Below, in pieces: positions 1 to 10,630 of a DNA stretch of 64,000 nt (position 1 is its first letter; every line of letters starts with the position of its first letter). The position numbers and the translations under genes are program-made. The notes beneath the pieces are model-generated. The model searched no databases. It was not told the DNA's origin and saw nothing but the letters and a program-made list of their open reading frames with translations. The stretch is from Platynereis dumerilii (lineage: Eukaryota > Annelida > Polychaeta > Phyllodocida > Nereididae), in assembly GCA_026936325.1 (NCBI GenBank), contig JAPTHN010000004.1:9287439-9351438 (forward strand). The letters run 5' to 3'.

Positions 1-1259
1 GTGACTCCGGTGGGCCTTTATCCTGTCTCATCAACGGCCGGTTTTACGTGGCTGGAGTGGCGTCTTTTGGGACGGACTGCACATTGCGGGTGAGGGAACC
101 AGGAGTGTACACGGAAACAGCTCATTACTATCAATGGATACAGGAGGTGATGGGAGGCAATGACCGGAGTACTGCAGGTGAGAAGTTTTAGCCCATTACA
201 CTAGGGTGGGGTAAAAAGAACTTTTTTTGGAATTTCGATATGCCAGTGGTATAGAAAGTTGGTTATAGCCAAAAAATGAAAATTGGTGCAAAAAAATACA
301 CTGGAAGTGTTTTTCAAAGAATTAGGGAGGACTGCCCAGGGGTAATTTCAATTCACTTGGAATGATTTTTTTTTGTGTCAATTCCGATATTTTCAATTTT
401 TTCTGGCAATTTTTAGCAAAAAAGCCAAATTCTGATTCCCAACATTTACCCAGAAATTGCTATATCTTAAATATAAGCAACCTGTTTATGGTGTGTCATA
501 TCCAATATGGCTTTCAAAGAAGATTTAAGTATGCCATCGAGCCTTCTGAAACCCAGGAAGCTACCTCAGGCCAAAAAGCGGTCTAAAAAAGCATGAGAAA
601 TGGCTGAAAATAGGCATTTTCATAAAAGCCGGAGTGGCTCGGCATACCACAAAATATTTTTTGCACCAATTTTCATTTTTTGGCCATAACCAACTTTCTA
701 TACCACTGACATATTGAAATTCCAAAAAAAAAAATTTTCAGCCCACCCTACCATTACACATGGTATGGTGCTTATGTAGCATTTTTGGCTCCAATGGGAT
801 TGTTATGGTAGAGGTTGATAACATATACATCATTTTAAAACTTGAAAAAGGAGTAGAATCAGAAAAAATATGGTGTAATTGTTTCCGGCCATTTAGGAGG
901 TAATATATAAGATGGCATTCAAGATGACTGCCATTTGTTATGTTACTGAATAATATTTGCTGCTATTTATAGGTGGGGTGCAGCCAGGATCCAAAGTCAC
1001 ACCAGCGCCACCATCACAACGACCTACTCCGCAACCAAATCCCCGCCCCACGACCAAACGCCCCCCGTTCAACCAGCCAAACATTCCCTTCAAACCAGCA
1101 ACCACGAAACGGCCATATATCCCAAATAGGCCAGGGACAGGGGGTGGTGCGACTGGGGGAGCAAACAGACCGAGTTTCGGACCCAACGCCAGCAACATTG
1201 ATGATTTCTTGGCTTGGTTGTATTATGCCCTTGGCCTGCCTCCTCGTACGAGTGGCTGA
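1..1259 (+). CDS. Trypsin-like serine protease (S1A), 3' end of gene, with Pro/Thr-rich tail
   Basis: Only the last two exons are in the window. Exon 1-177 opens inside the glycine codon of GDSGGPL, so it carries the catalytic Ser195, then CLINGRFYVAG, SFGTDC (Cys220) and the PGVY turn that shapes the S1 pocket, ending in the C-terminal helix YYQWIQEV. A donor GTGAGA follows at 178. Exon 973-1259 joins in phase 1 and encodes about 95 residues rich in Pro, Thr, Arg and Asn, with TTKRP twice, ending NIDDFLAWLYYALGLPPRTSG then TGA. The tail has no cysteine and looks like a flexible secreted extension. The Ser195 exon is similar in length, phase and sequence to the last exon of the protease at 44466-63750, so the two are probably paralogues. 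Residue 189 and the rest of the triad lie outside the window, so specificity is unknown. Confidence 0.85.
202..750. mobile_element. Non-autonomous DNA transposon, hAT-like, TIR TAGGGTGGG
   Basis: The ends are TAGGGTGGGG and CCCACCCTA. The terminal inverted repeats extend inward for more than 60 bp (the stretch TATAGAAAGTTGGTTATAGC recurs in reverse near 690). A 9-bp direct repeat CCATTACAC flanks the element at 193-201 and 751-759. It has no transposase. It fills most of the intron between the last two protease exons and starts 24 nt after the 5' splice site. Confidence 0.8.
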
Positions 1260-1275
1260 AAGAAGACAATTGATG

Positions 1276-1303
1276 AATAAATTTGACTTTGGTGTAAAAT
1301 AAA
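1276..1303 (+). promoter_or_regulatory. Polyadenylation signals of the first protease gene
   Basis: Two AATAAA hexamers, at 1276-1281 and 1298-1303, lie 17 and 39 nt after the TGA stop at 1257-1259. This is the expected place for a short 3' UTR. Confidence 0.65.
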
Positions 1304-1354
1304 CCTGCATTGCCAGATAAATCAAATACTCTGTTGTTATTTTGACAGTCGTCA

Positions 1355-1475
1355 CTATCTATCTATCTATTATGACTATCTATCTTTCTTTCCAACTATT
1401 CATCTATCTATCCATCTATCCATCCATCTATCCATCCATCTGTCTATCCATCTATCTATCCATCTATCTAACTAC
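1355..1475. repeat. (TATC)n-type microsatellite
   Basis: Imperfect tetranucleotide runs of TATC and CATC. Its reverse complement type (GATA)n lies about 600 bp downstream. Confidence 0.85.
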
Positions 1476-2054
1476 AGTATGTTTAATTTATTATTTGTCC
1501 TTAACCATCTTTCATCATAGTTTATTTCTACTCATGAATTTCCCAAGTTCCACTTGCAACCCGTGCCGCTAATATGTATGTGATACTTTGATAATATGTG
1601 ATACGCATAATGATAAAAATAACTATTTCATCTCAAAATTCCGTCTGCTGCTCATTACGATAAATGTTTCCGAACAGTCTCAAAATGTATGCTCAAGCCT
1701 TGCATGGCCATGGGCTATAAATAGATTTGGGGAAGCCTCCTTGCTGTGTCATTAAGGAATTCCCTTCAGCTTCTCCAGCCTTGTGGTATTGTTGCCCTTT
1801 AAACTGGAAGAATGGAAGTAAAGGTATAATATGTAAATGGCACAGCCATGAAATTCGCGCAGCACTTAAAAAGTTTTTGTAGCACTTATGGTGTTACCAT
1901 AACTTTTTATTTCATATTCAATGTAAGAAAGGCATTTATGTTACTGTTTCAAAGATATATGGAAAAATAGAGAGAAATTTAGACTAAAAACTATAAGAAA
2001 AATAAAATAGATCAAAAATAGAATATATAGATAGATCGATAGATAGATAGATCC

Positions 2055-2091
<37 letters not shown>

Positions 2092-3069
2092 CAAATAAAT
2101 AGGATAAAGAATGAATATAATTGATAGATAATCTGCTAAATAGTAAAAAGGAAGACTACACTGAAATCTGCCAAATTAAAGTCTATGCTAGATTGTTGAT
2201 ATTACATAATAGTGATAATAAAAACAATAACATGATCTGCATGTAGATTAATTGCTCACTGTTTCATAAGCATCAAAGATTATGTAACCTTAAATTTGTT
2301 ATGTTTTCTTGTTGCCTGTTTTGAAATGAAATGAATCACATGTTTTAAAATAATTTAATTTAGCTTGTCAAGGCTTATAATAAACTATTACATGAAAATA
2401 ATAGAAACAGGGAATATTAATGGAGAAAATTAAATTTTTAAGACACTTTTGAATATGAATATGTCATGTTTTGTTAAATTCAAAACTAAATCATTGATAA
2501 GAAGCTAGTCCCACTTGACCTAATTTCCTGCTGTCGACCATTGATGTTGAGACCATCACTGCACAGATTTTTGAAACCTTTCTTGTGCTAAGTTTCGCTA
2601 CGCGAATATTAATTAAATTGTATGCCTTTGTAAAGTTGATCAATCCATTCTTGGCTGATATTATGCAAGGTGTGAAGTTTTGAAGGCAATTGGAGCTGTA
2701 ATTTGCCTATAAGTTTGCCCACAATATTCTTCTGGATTTCAGTAACAGCAGAGCTCTCTTAGATCACCCTATAGAAAGTTTGTTTTAAAGATAAACTAAA
2801 AATCCTAATGATATTATTTTTCATTATTTTAAAAATGAATTGTGTCATCACTCATCAGATTTAAAAGAAACTCTAATAGATTTCATCCACATGTAACATA
2901 TTCTAACTGAAAAATTATTATATCTGAATTGCCTTGATTCCTTAAAAAAATGTACACAAATAGTTTTTAATGCCTTGAAAAACCCTTGTTTTAGTTTACT
3001 TATCGAGAATTACAAGGCTTAAGTAGTTTACTATCAATTAAAGTCGCAATTCTACTGATTGGAAGCATA
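1476..3069. other. Intergenic, no gene seen; contains (GATA)n at about 2030-2097
   Basis: AT-rich sequence with no reading frame that resembles a known protein. The only clear structure is a GATA tetranucleotide tract near 2030-2097. Confidence 0.6.
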
Positions 3070-3876
3070 TCGATGGTGAAAGTGCAAAACCTCGTAAGTC
3101 AAAAAAAGCTGTTTTTCAGAAATTGAAAAAAACTGTCAAGTGTCTTTTTTTATGGTAATGTTTATTAATAAGTGAGTTATGGCCAACTAGATACATAGAA
3201 AGTGACAACCTGTTGCAAAATTTTTTTTGTCAGAGGTCGTTTACCCCTTGCATTGATGTTACCATCAGATGTGATTGAAAATGTCGACTTACAAGGTTTT
3301 GCACTTTCACTTTCTACCCGTGCAAAACCTTGTAACTCGATCATTTATCACACTTTAAAGCAACTTGCAGCATTGAATATACTTTCAATCTATGTATATA
3401 CAGTGAAAATTATAATCTGCCTATGACAGATTGCAATAACAAATTTTATTGAGTGGCTACAATGGCAAGAATAAGGAAAATGACAATTTTTTCAAATTTT
3501 GGTGCACTCTCTTTTTCAATAGCCTACATCACCAAAACAAATATAGGGAGGTACAATTTTTTTAATCAGGAAACTTGCTGGGAGTCATAAAAAAGTAACT
3601 CAGTAATTGTTTTTCAAAAAAAGTTGAAATATCCCACAATATGTGCTTCAAAGTTCTGATTTGAGTTACAAGGTTTTGCACTTTCACTTTTTGAAACATA
3701 TCGACATACAAGGTTTGGTGAAATCATTCTGTTACCAGTGTGTTACAGCTTCCAAAAATAGCAAACTGGCAAGGCAATCAACTGACAACGTGTATTGGAT
3801 ATTAAAATAGTCATTCCACCAAAAATCTAAAAATAGCAAAATTTTGACATACGAGGTTTTGCACTTTCACCCTCGA
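3070..3876. mobile_element. 807-bp DNA transposon with TA target site and repeated internal motif, copy 1
   Basis: The ends are TCGATGGTGAAAGTGC and its inverse, flanked by TA; the inverted repeats run about 35 bp. The core motif ACAAGGTTTTGCACTTTCAC also recurs internally at 3291-3310 and 3668-3687, and inverted near 3320. A second copy of exactly the same length lies at 45590-46396. An internal 74-codon frame is shared by both copies, but I see no transposase. Confidence 0.85.
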
Positions 3877-5158
3877 TATATATATACTTTACATAAAATC
3901 TATCAGTTTATGACCTATAACTGCTTGTTGAATTATGCATGGAATCGGCGGATTAACTAGTTTAGCCACATTTTGATTTTATACTATCTACAATTCCTTT
4001 TCTTAATAAAAGTGTTTTAAGAAAACACTATGACACACTAGCCTTCCCAGAAATACAGTGATATGAGTCAGCGACCCAAATTAGATTGTTTACAATGTTT
4101 GTGGGACTATGGGCCACTGCCTGCATCACAGCCAGACTATAATTTCACAGTTGATGGCTATGACCCAAAATAGCTCAAGCTGAACTGTCTAGGTGCAATA
4201 TCAGTATTCTTGCAACATACAGATCTTCACAGAGTGCACACATTATTGTGTTTTGAGAAGCTGCAGACACTTATAAAGGTAAGTAATTTTTGATTCATGG
4301 TAAAGTTTTATCCTTCTGTCAACTGTTATGAAGACAATAATTATGCTACAGTATAATTAAGCAAAAGCATACAGTAGTGAGGCTCTAGTTGGGGTTTTGT
4401 GTCCGCCTGTCCCTTCAAGGGTTGGCCAAGACTCCCTTGGTAATTTCACTTTTGAATTCCCTGTTCCCATACCCCCCCCCCCACCACCCACAGCCTCAAT
4501 AGTTTACTATTAACATGATTAAATTTATTAATAGTTGTAGGCCCCTATAGGTGTAAGTGTAATGATTTTAGGCCTGAATGGTTAGTTACCGAAATTCAAT
4601 CACTAAAATCAATTTCTGTAGGGAGACATTACACCAGTTTTAATAAGCAAGGGTTAACAGACCATTTGCTACATTCAGGACAGCAGCCTGCAGGGGACAA
4701 GGGGGTAGCTGCCCCTCTTTGCCTAGGATTTGGCCAATAAAGGTGCATTACATATATAAAAAATTCAAATTTTCCAGAGTTTTCATATGTATGCCTCTGG
4801 ACAAGTCTCTGCCTAGGGTTAAGCCCATCCTACGGCCCTGACAATGAATTTACCAAAGTCGTATCAGTGCGAGGGCTGTTACCTAAAATCAAATAAAGCT
4901 AAAATGTAAAAGTTTGGAGATCCTTCCTTTTATCAGCTCCTTTTAACATTATAGGGCAATTTGTCTTGTCTTGGGTCGAATCCTCCTTTTGGTCAGGAGC
5001 ACCCCTGTTCTGTGTTTAAATAGCAATAATTTGGTGTATATATCATATTAATTGGGTGTATAAATTGCAGTAATTTGGTGTTCACAAAGTTTCACTCCTT
5101 GGGCTGATGATCTGATATCAGGTCTTGTTTGAAATAAATCTTAAAACTTTTATTTTCA
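3877..5158. other. Upstream region of the cGAS-like gene; possible 5' noncoding exon ending at 4278
   Basis: A strong donor AAAG|GTAAGT at 4278/4279 and a good acceptor TTTTCAG at 5159-5160 suggest a spliced 5' UTR for the gene starting at 5231. No promoter motif was recognised. The rest is unremarkable AT-rich DNA. Confidence 0.3.
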
Positions 5159-5230
5159 GAAACGTGCTGCTGCTTTTAAGAACTTACTATCTTTCGGAAG
5201 TCTATGAGAAAAATATATTAATAACACAAG

Positions 5231-8200
5231 ATGGCATTCTTTGACGGACACGGCAGATCTCACCAATTCGATCATCACCTTCGAAATTTACCAGAACCTG
5301 GAACAGAAGCGAGCATGCCTGAGAAAATGAGATGGTACCGAAGAAAAACCGACTTGAAGGATTTCTTGGAAATTTACCTTAACCACCTTCAAGTGCACGG
5401 AGAGACCTTCTTTGACGAACTCGAACGTGAACAAGTCAAAAGACTTAGCGAAGATTCTATGGACGACATTTTCGGTGGTACTACGAAAAATCCCTGGAGC
5501 ACAAACAGGAATTCTTGGAACAGAAGCAGAAATTCTCGTAGCAGAGGCATGGGTTTCGGGAGTGGATTCGGAAGCGGATTCGGGAGTGGATTCGGGAGCG
5601 GATTTGGGAGTTTCTTGGGTTCAGCTCGTGTGACACCGTGCTACAGAACTCTGAACAAGCTATGGCCAGCCGCTATGCCATGCGACTTATCTGAATTAAA
5701 AGATTGGTACATAATCCCAGCTGACATCCGTGACATCTGCGTCAACATAACTAAGAGATATTTTAAAACTTCAACCAGATGCCTAGATAGTCAAAATGCC
5801 GTAAATACCTTGCTCTTCCTTAACGCCGATGACTCCAACACAAGAAGAGAGTCAACTGAAAAGTTGTTTGATATGTTATTGACAAATCCACCACTGTTCG
5901 AAAACTGGTTGTGTCGTAATCCACTTCATTTAGCTGTGTCATTGATGAATGACATGAATGCATTACAATGCATCCCACATGAAGTTGTACAGAGGTACAT
6001 CAATGGCGTAGATGCTCATGGGTGCACCCCTCTTCACATTGCTTACCTGCATCGCAACAAAAATGCTATTGACTTCTTAAAATCAAATGGAGCTTCAGAT
6101 GAAGTGGAGGATTCCTTCGGCTTTTCACCTGAAGACTTGTCAACCAGAGTTGGAGTCATCTGCAGAGAGGAAGACAAAAGATTAGTCAGCGCTGCTAACT
6201 TCAGCCCTTGTCAAAAAGTTGATGACCATCGAACGGTCTCGGTCGAGCACCCTGATGTTGGCTATCAAAGACTTTATTTAGACGTGATGGGAAATACTAC
6301 AGTTTCAAAGTCATTGGTAAAAGTGGTGGTGATGGATCCCAAGAAGGTTGAAGCAATGTCCAGCGAAATGATGGAGATATTCAAGTGTCTGATGCAAGTT
6401 ACGGAATACAATAAGTACCTGGATAAAATTGCCATGGGGGGCAGCGTAAGAGAAAAGCTGAAAGTTGGACGGCCAGATGAGTTTGATGTACTGATTCAGA
6501 TGTCAGATGAAATGCAAGTCAGTGTAGGAGATACTATCGAAAGAGACATTATAGCTCAGCTGGCAAAAAGCATTGGAAAGATCAACTGGAAAAGGTTTAA
6601 TTTTAGACCGACTCATTCACGCAGTCCCTGGACATTCATTTGGGAAGGACTGGGAGAATGGAAAGGAATGGAAGTTTCTGTCGATGTGGTTCCTCTGTTT
6701 CTCTCCAAAGAGACCATTCCAATAGATGAATCATTCGACTTCTACTACCTGCCATTCAGCAGATCTCTCTCCTGTGAACCCTCCAAAGAGCACAACCAAG
6801 CTGTGCGTCTCAAGTGGGGAAAGCACGATTCCTTGACGAGAAGACCAGACCCTTATTTCGAGAAGACTCATCGCTTTTATGAATGGGATATTCTGGACTC
6901 TCTCAAACCAGACATGAGGATTGGCATCTTGTTGGTGAAATCCCTACTTCAGGTAAATTTAGAAATTAAAATGTTTTTAACTGAAATGCACTTTTCTAAG
7001 TATTGGTTAGACACTGATTTGGAGGGATCTAACTGACAAAAATGCATGTTAGAACCCGACAAAGAGGTGTCTAACTGACTTAGACATCATATGAATCTTC
7101 TATTATACATTTCCACTTATAATTTTTTCAAAATAAACAATAATCTGATAGTTTATTTGCTGTTGTAAACAGAGTTAATCCCTAGCCGGGCACTGACATG
7201 CAAAATTGTCAGGTAGATACCAGCTTTTCCAATGGTATGAGTATCTTGGTGATGTCTGAATGACCTTTGACTATGAACGCAACTAGAAAATGGTCAATGA
7301 AGTCTAATTTCAATTTGGAAACAACATTTAATGCTGACATGAGGCCACACCATCCTCACCTCTCGATCTGTTGTAAGTCCACCCTGACGACATCTACTGC
7401 ATTTTTGTGAAGTTGTAAGAAAAAGATTAACTCTCCTCCAGCTTGAGATCATTCAAAGCATGTGTGTTTGAATGTTTAACTGGGGGACATGGGAAATGTT
7501 CAATGAGTAATAACCATAGAAATACATAGAACGGACATGAGGCTCTAGCAGATGAAGCAACCAAATCCACCATCTTGGAACTGCCTGGCAGCCTGGCATC
7601 TGGTAACCGTGACGTCACCAATAATAGTGACATCACTAGTAACAATGGCATCATGTCACGTCACAATTAGCCAAACACAACATCTTGTTGCTCCTGCTGT
7701 GATGTCACAATGACATCATGTCTCAGGGCAGTTCCAATATGGCGGATTTGGTGACCTCATCTCGAGATGGCATACAGCCTCTTATCCGACCACCAAGGCC
7801 AATACTCGCTCCTGATTGGCTGTGAACGCTACGGATATATCCTGTATCTGTCAAGATGCTTGGCCTGTACAGATATTTTCTGTATCCTGCAGTGATGACA
7901 TCACAATCACTCATGAATTATCTGACATTGTTATGCTAACAATGGGCAGTGATTGTTTGTCATGACGTCACAATGGCATGCACTGCTGGTGACGTCACAA
8001 CAATCTGCTGCTCCTAACTTACAGAATTTGAAGTTATCAGACTAAAATTTAATAAAGACCACTCATAAAATCATTGCAGGGCATAAATAAAACCCCATAG
8101 CAGTGTGGTTCACATCTATGAACATGATTTGTGTCAGGTTTGCTTCTGAATTAACACTCATACCAGTACCTACCTGACACTCTTGATGTTCATACCTTTG

Positions 8201-9914
8201 TACCTTGTTATGGGGGTTTCATTATACCATGTGGTCGGATAAATTCGTAATTTGTTGTTTGCTTTTGGCAGATACAGGATTTACCTTCCCTCAGATAGCT
8301 GTATCCGGGCTCAGCTTCGCTTCGCCCAGATACAGCTATCTTCGGGAAGGTAAATCCTGTATCCGCCAAGCAAACAACAAATAACTAATAATGTCCGTTC
8401 TATGTATTTCTATAGTAATCACCGTGCAATGATCGTGTTTTGCAGGCCTACTACTGGAGCAATGGAGGAGACCACTCAAAAGTATCTGTTCCAATTACAT
8501 CGTATATTGTCAAGACGACCATGTTCTTTTTGCTATCAGGAAGGTCTGTCGAGGTTACAGTTGATGGCGTGACAAGCGAATATTTCTGTGAATGGGATGA
8601 GCAGGTTATTCAATCTTTTTACCTTAGGACATGTTGCGTCGTCATGCATTATATTTTGTTTTTCGTTTGGTTTATTCATGATGCAATTCTTGATTCACAC
8701 ACAATAATTTGATGAGACACTTCTTCATTCACAAACTATGATTTACTGATGTATACAGTTCTTCATTCACAAACAATAATTTGATGAGACACTTCTTCAT
8801 TCACAAACTATAATTTTATGACACAGTTCTTCATTCAAAAACGATAATTTGATGACACAGTTCTTCATTCACAGACAATCATTTTATGATACGTTTCTTC
8901 ATTTATAAACTATAATGTGATGATACATACCTAAGCAAGTTAATTGAAATCTTGTATCTGAAATTTGCATTTATCTCAAAGATTTATTTTCTGACCTGTC
9001 ATTTTGTCAATAAAATTCATTCATTCAAAAACGATAATTTGATGACACAGTTCTTCATTCACAGACAATCATTTTATGAATATTTTCTTCTTTAATCATT
9101 TTAGCTTGATCCACCTCAACTGATCCTGAAGAAAGCCGAGTCAAATACATCGCAAGACAAGCACCCAAAAAGGCCATGCAAAAGTATGCAACTACATGAG
9201 GAATCCTTTGACAAGTCAAATGGTTCACCAAAAGAGGGAATACCAACAGGACATTTTGAAAATGGCTCAAGTGGTCAACCAAAAGAAATCTCAGATGCAA
9301 AATTCCATATTGAGGCTTATGAAAAAGGAGGCAACACTCAAAATGAATTAGAAGTGAGTATGCAACTGCATGATGATTCCTTTGACAAGTCAAATGGTAC
9401 ACCAAAAGACGGAATACCAACAGGACATTTTGAAAATGGCTCAAGCGGTCAATCAAAAGAATTCCAAAATGCAAGATCCAAGCTTGATTTTCATGAAAAT
9501 GGAGGCAACACTCGAAATGAATTAGAAGTGAGTATGCAGCTACATAAGGAATCCCTTGACCAGTCAAATGGTACAGCAAAAGACGGAATACCAACAGGAC
9601 ATTTTGAAAATGGCTCAAGTGGTCAACCAAAAGAAAAAAGATCAAAATGCCAGCTTGAAGTTGATGGAAATAGAGGCAGCACTCAAAATGAAGTAGAATG
9701 GATCAATGAAAATACATACTACCTTCATTTGGAGGAAGGCAGAAAATGGGCGTGCAAAATAATTATATTTATCGCCAAGATGGTACAGATGGGAAAGCCT
9801 CTTCAAAATTTTTGGGATGGAAGTGACCTTAAGAAGAAAGCGAATGACTTGAAAGATATGGCAGAAATCTGTGCTTTATCCTTGAAACGACTAGAGAAAG
9901 ATCAATTCTACTGA
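5231..9914 (+). CDS. cGAS-like Mab-21 domain protein with ankyrin-like repeats and C-terminal tandem repeats
   Basis: Three exons joined in phase 0 (5231-6952, 8446-8604, 9105-9914) give 896 residues. Residues 108-127 are a (GFGS)n linker. Residues 228-300 hold ankyrin-like motifs (NPLHLAVSL, GCTPLHIAYLHRN). The nucleotidyltransferase core follows: GGS at 403-405, EFD giving Glu417 and Asp419, and SVDVVPLF giving the third acid Asp485. Exon 2 has the Mab-21 helix SYIVKTTMFFLL. Exon 3 carries three 58-residue repeats from residue 655 (each with GIPTGHFENGSSGQ), then LQNFWDGSDLKKK, resembling the Mab-21 C-terminus. Family members with these acids make cyclic dinucleotides or related products after sensing nucleic acid in the cytosol; catalysis here is inferred from the motifs. 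I see no cGAS-type zinc-ribbon cluster, so the ligand is unknown. The donor after exon 2 (CAG|GTTATT) is weak. Confidence 0.85.
7515..8414. mobile_element. hAT-like element rich in TGACGTCA sites, copy 1
   Basis: The ends match CATAGAAATACATAGAACGG, in inverse on the right. Flanks GTAATAAC and GTAATCAC agree at 7 of 8 positions. The interior carries several near-palindromic TGACGTCAC words (near 7611, 7656, 7962, 7990). Its right half also contains a long foldback hairpin. It sits in intron 1 of the cGAS-like gene and ends 31 nt before exon 2. A shorter copy with a perfect 8-bp duplication is at 54730-55096. Confidence 0.8.
8246..8393. repeat. Long foldback hairpin, about 65-bp arms
   Basis: The left arm (about 8249-8313) includes GATACAGGATTTACCTTCCC and the right arm (about 8325-8390) is its near-perfect inverse. 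The apex is GC-rich (GCTTCGCTTCGCCC). It lies inside the element at 7515-8414. Confidence 0.85.
8690..9080. repeat. About 38-bp tandem repeat interrupted by a LINE-type 3' tail
   Basis: Five to six copies of a unit containing TTCTTCATTCACAAAC and ATAATTTGATGA run from about 8690 to 8925 in intron 2 of the cGAS-like gene. A 3' tail ending AATAAAATTCATTCATTC (about 8960-9027) follows. After it, about 56 bp of the array near 8820-8880 are repeated almost exactly at 9023-9078, as expected if the tail inserted into the array and duplicated its target. Confidence 0.65.
9186..9707 (+). repeat. 174-bp coding tandem repeat, three units
   Basis: Unit starts at 9186, 9360 and 9534 are exactly 174 bp apart, so each unit adds 58 in-frame residues to the cGAS-like protein. 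The third unit drifts after about 40 residues. The units share MQLH, KSNG or QSNG, and GHFENGSSGQ. Confidence 0.95.
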
Positions 9915-10630
9915 CTTTTAGAACTACTATAATTTCCCGCTCATGCATCCTAATTTTATATTCATGTGCATTATTTCTATAGTATGCTTTTATACATTTT
10001 AAGACAGATGTATACTTGTTTGATTGAAAGAAAAAATACATATATATTTGGTTTATATATATTTATGTATCATTTTTTATTTCATATGTTGTTCCTGAAA
10101 TGTACGTTTATCTCAAAGGGGTATTTTATGACGGGTCATTATGGCAATAAAATTCATTCATTCATTCATTCACTCATACATCTTACAATAGAAATTAATT
10201 GTCTCGACTGATTTGATCTACAAATTCAAAATTTGAAAAGCATGTGACTATACAGAATTGCAATAAACAATAACTACTGGTGTTACAGCCGATAGTTCTA
10301 CATGCCCAATTTGCAAATCGGGCTGCCTTTTGCATGCCACACACGAAAATAGGTTTTTGTCAGAATATCTACTCCCCTGACCATTACATACATGCTTTGC
10401 CAATATCCCTAACAAAATATCCAAAAAAAGCAACCAAGCCTAATTTTCTACTGATCTTTTCCAAAAGTTCTAATGTGCTATGTTAGAAACTTTGTCACAA
10501 TATATTTGACAGCCATCTCTTCTACATCAAATAGTCACCAAATAGTGTCTCATGGTTAGGAACTATTTGGGACACTATTTCGTTTGATCTTTGGCCTGTC
10601 ATGGACTGCCATCTCTTCTACGACACAAGA
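9915..10630. other. 3' flank of the cGAS-like gene, with a second LINE-type tail and possible poly(A) signal
   Basis: No AATAAA is visible after the stop until 10146-10151, and that one lies inside a retroelement-like tail (about 10093-10182) ending in (ATTC)n. The tail shares about 75 bp with the one near 8960-9027. The remainder to 10630 has no recognised feature. Confidence 0.45.

Noticed and set aside
3202-3426. 74-residue frame conserved in two places (also 45722-45946) as a possible small gene
   Set aside because: Both lie in near-identical copies of an 807-bp transposon, so conservation reflects recent copying. No known motif.
9055-9645. A 196-codon minus-strand open frame
   Set aside because: It is the antisense of the 58-residue coding repeats; its apparent repeats only mirror the sense frame.
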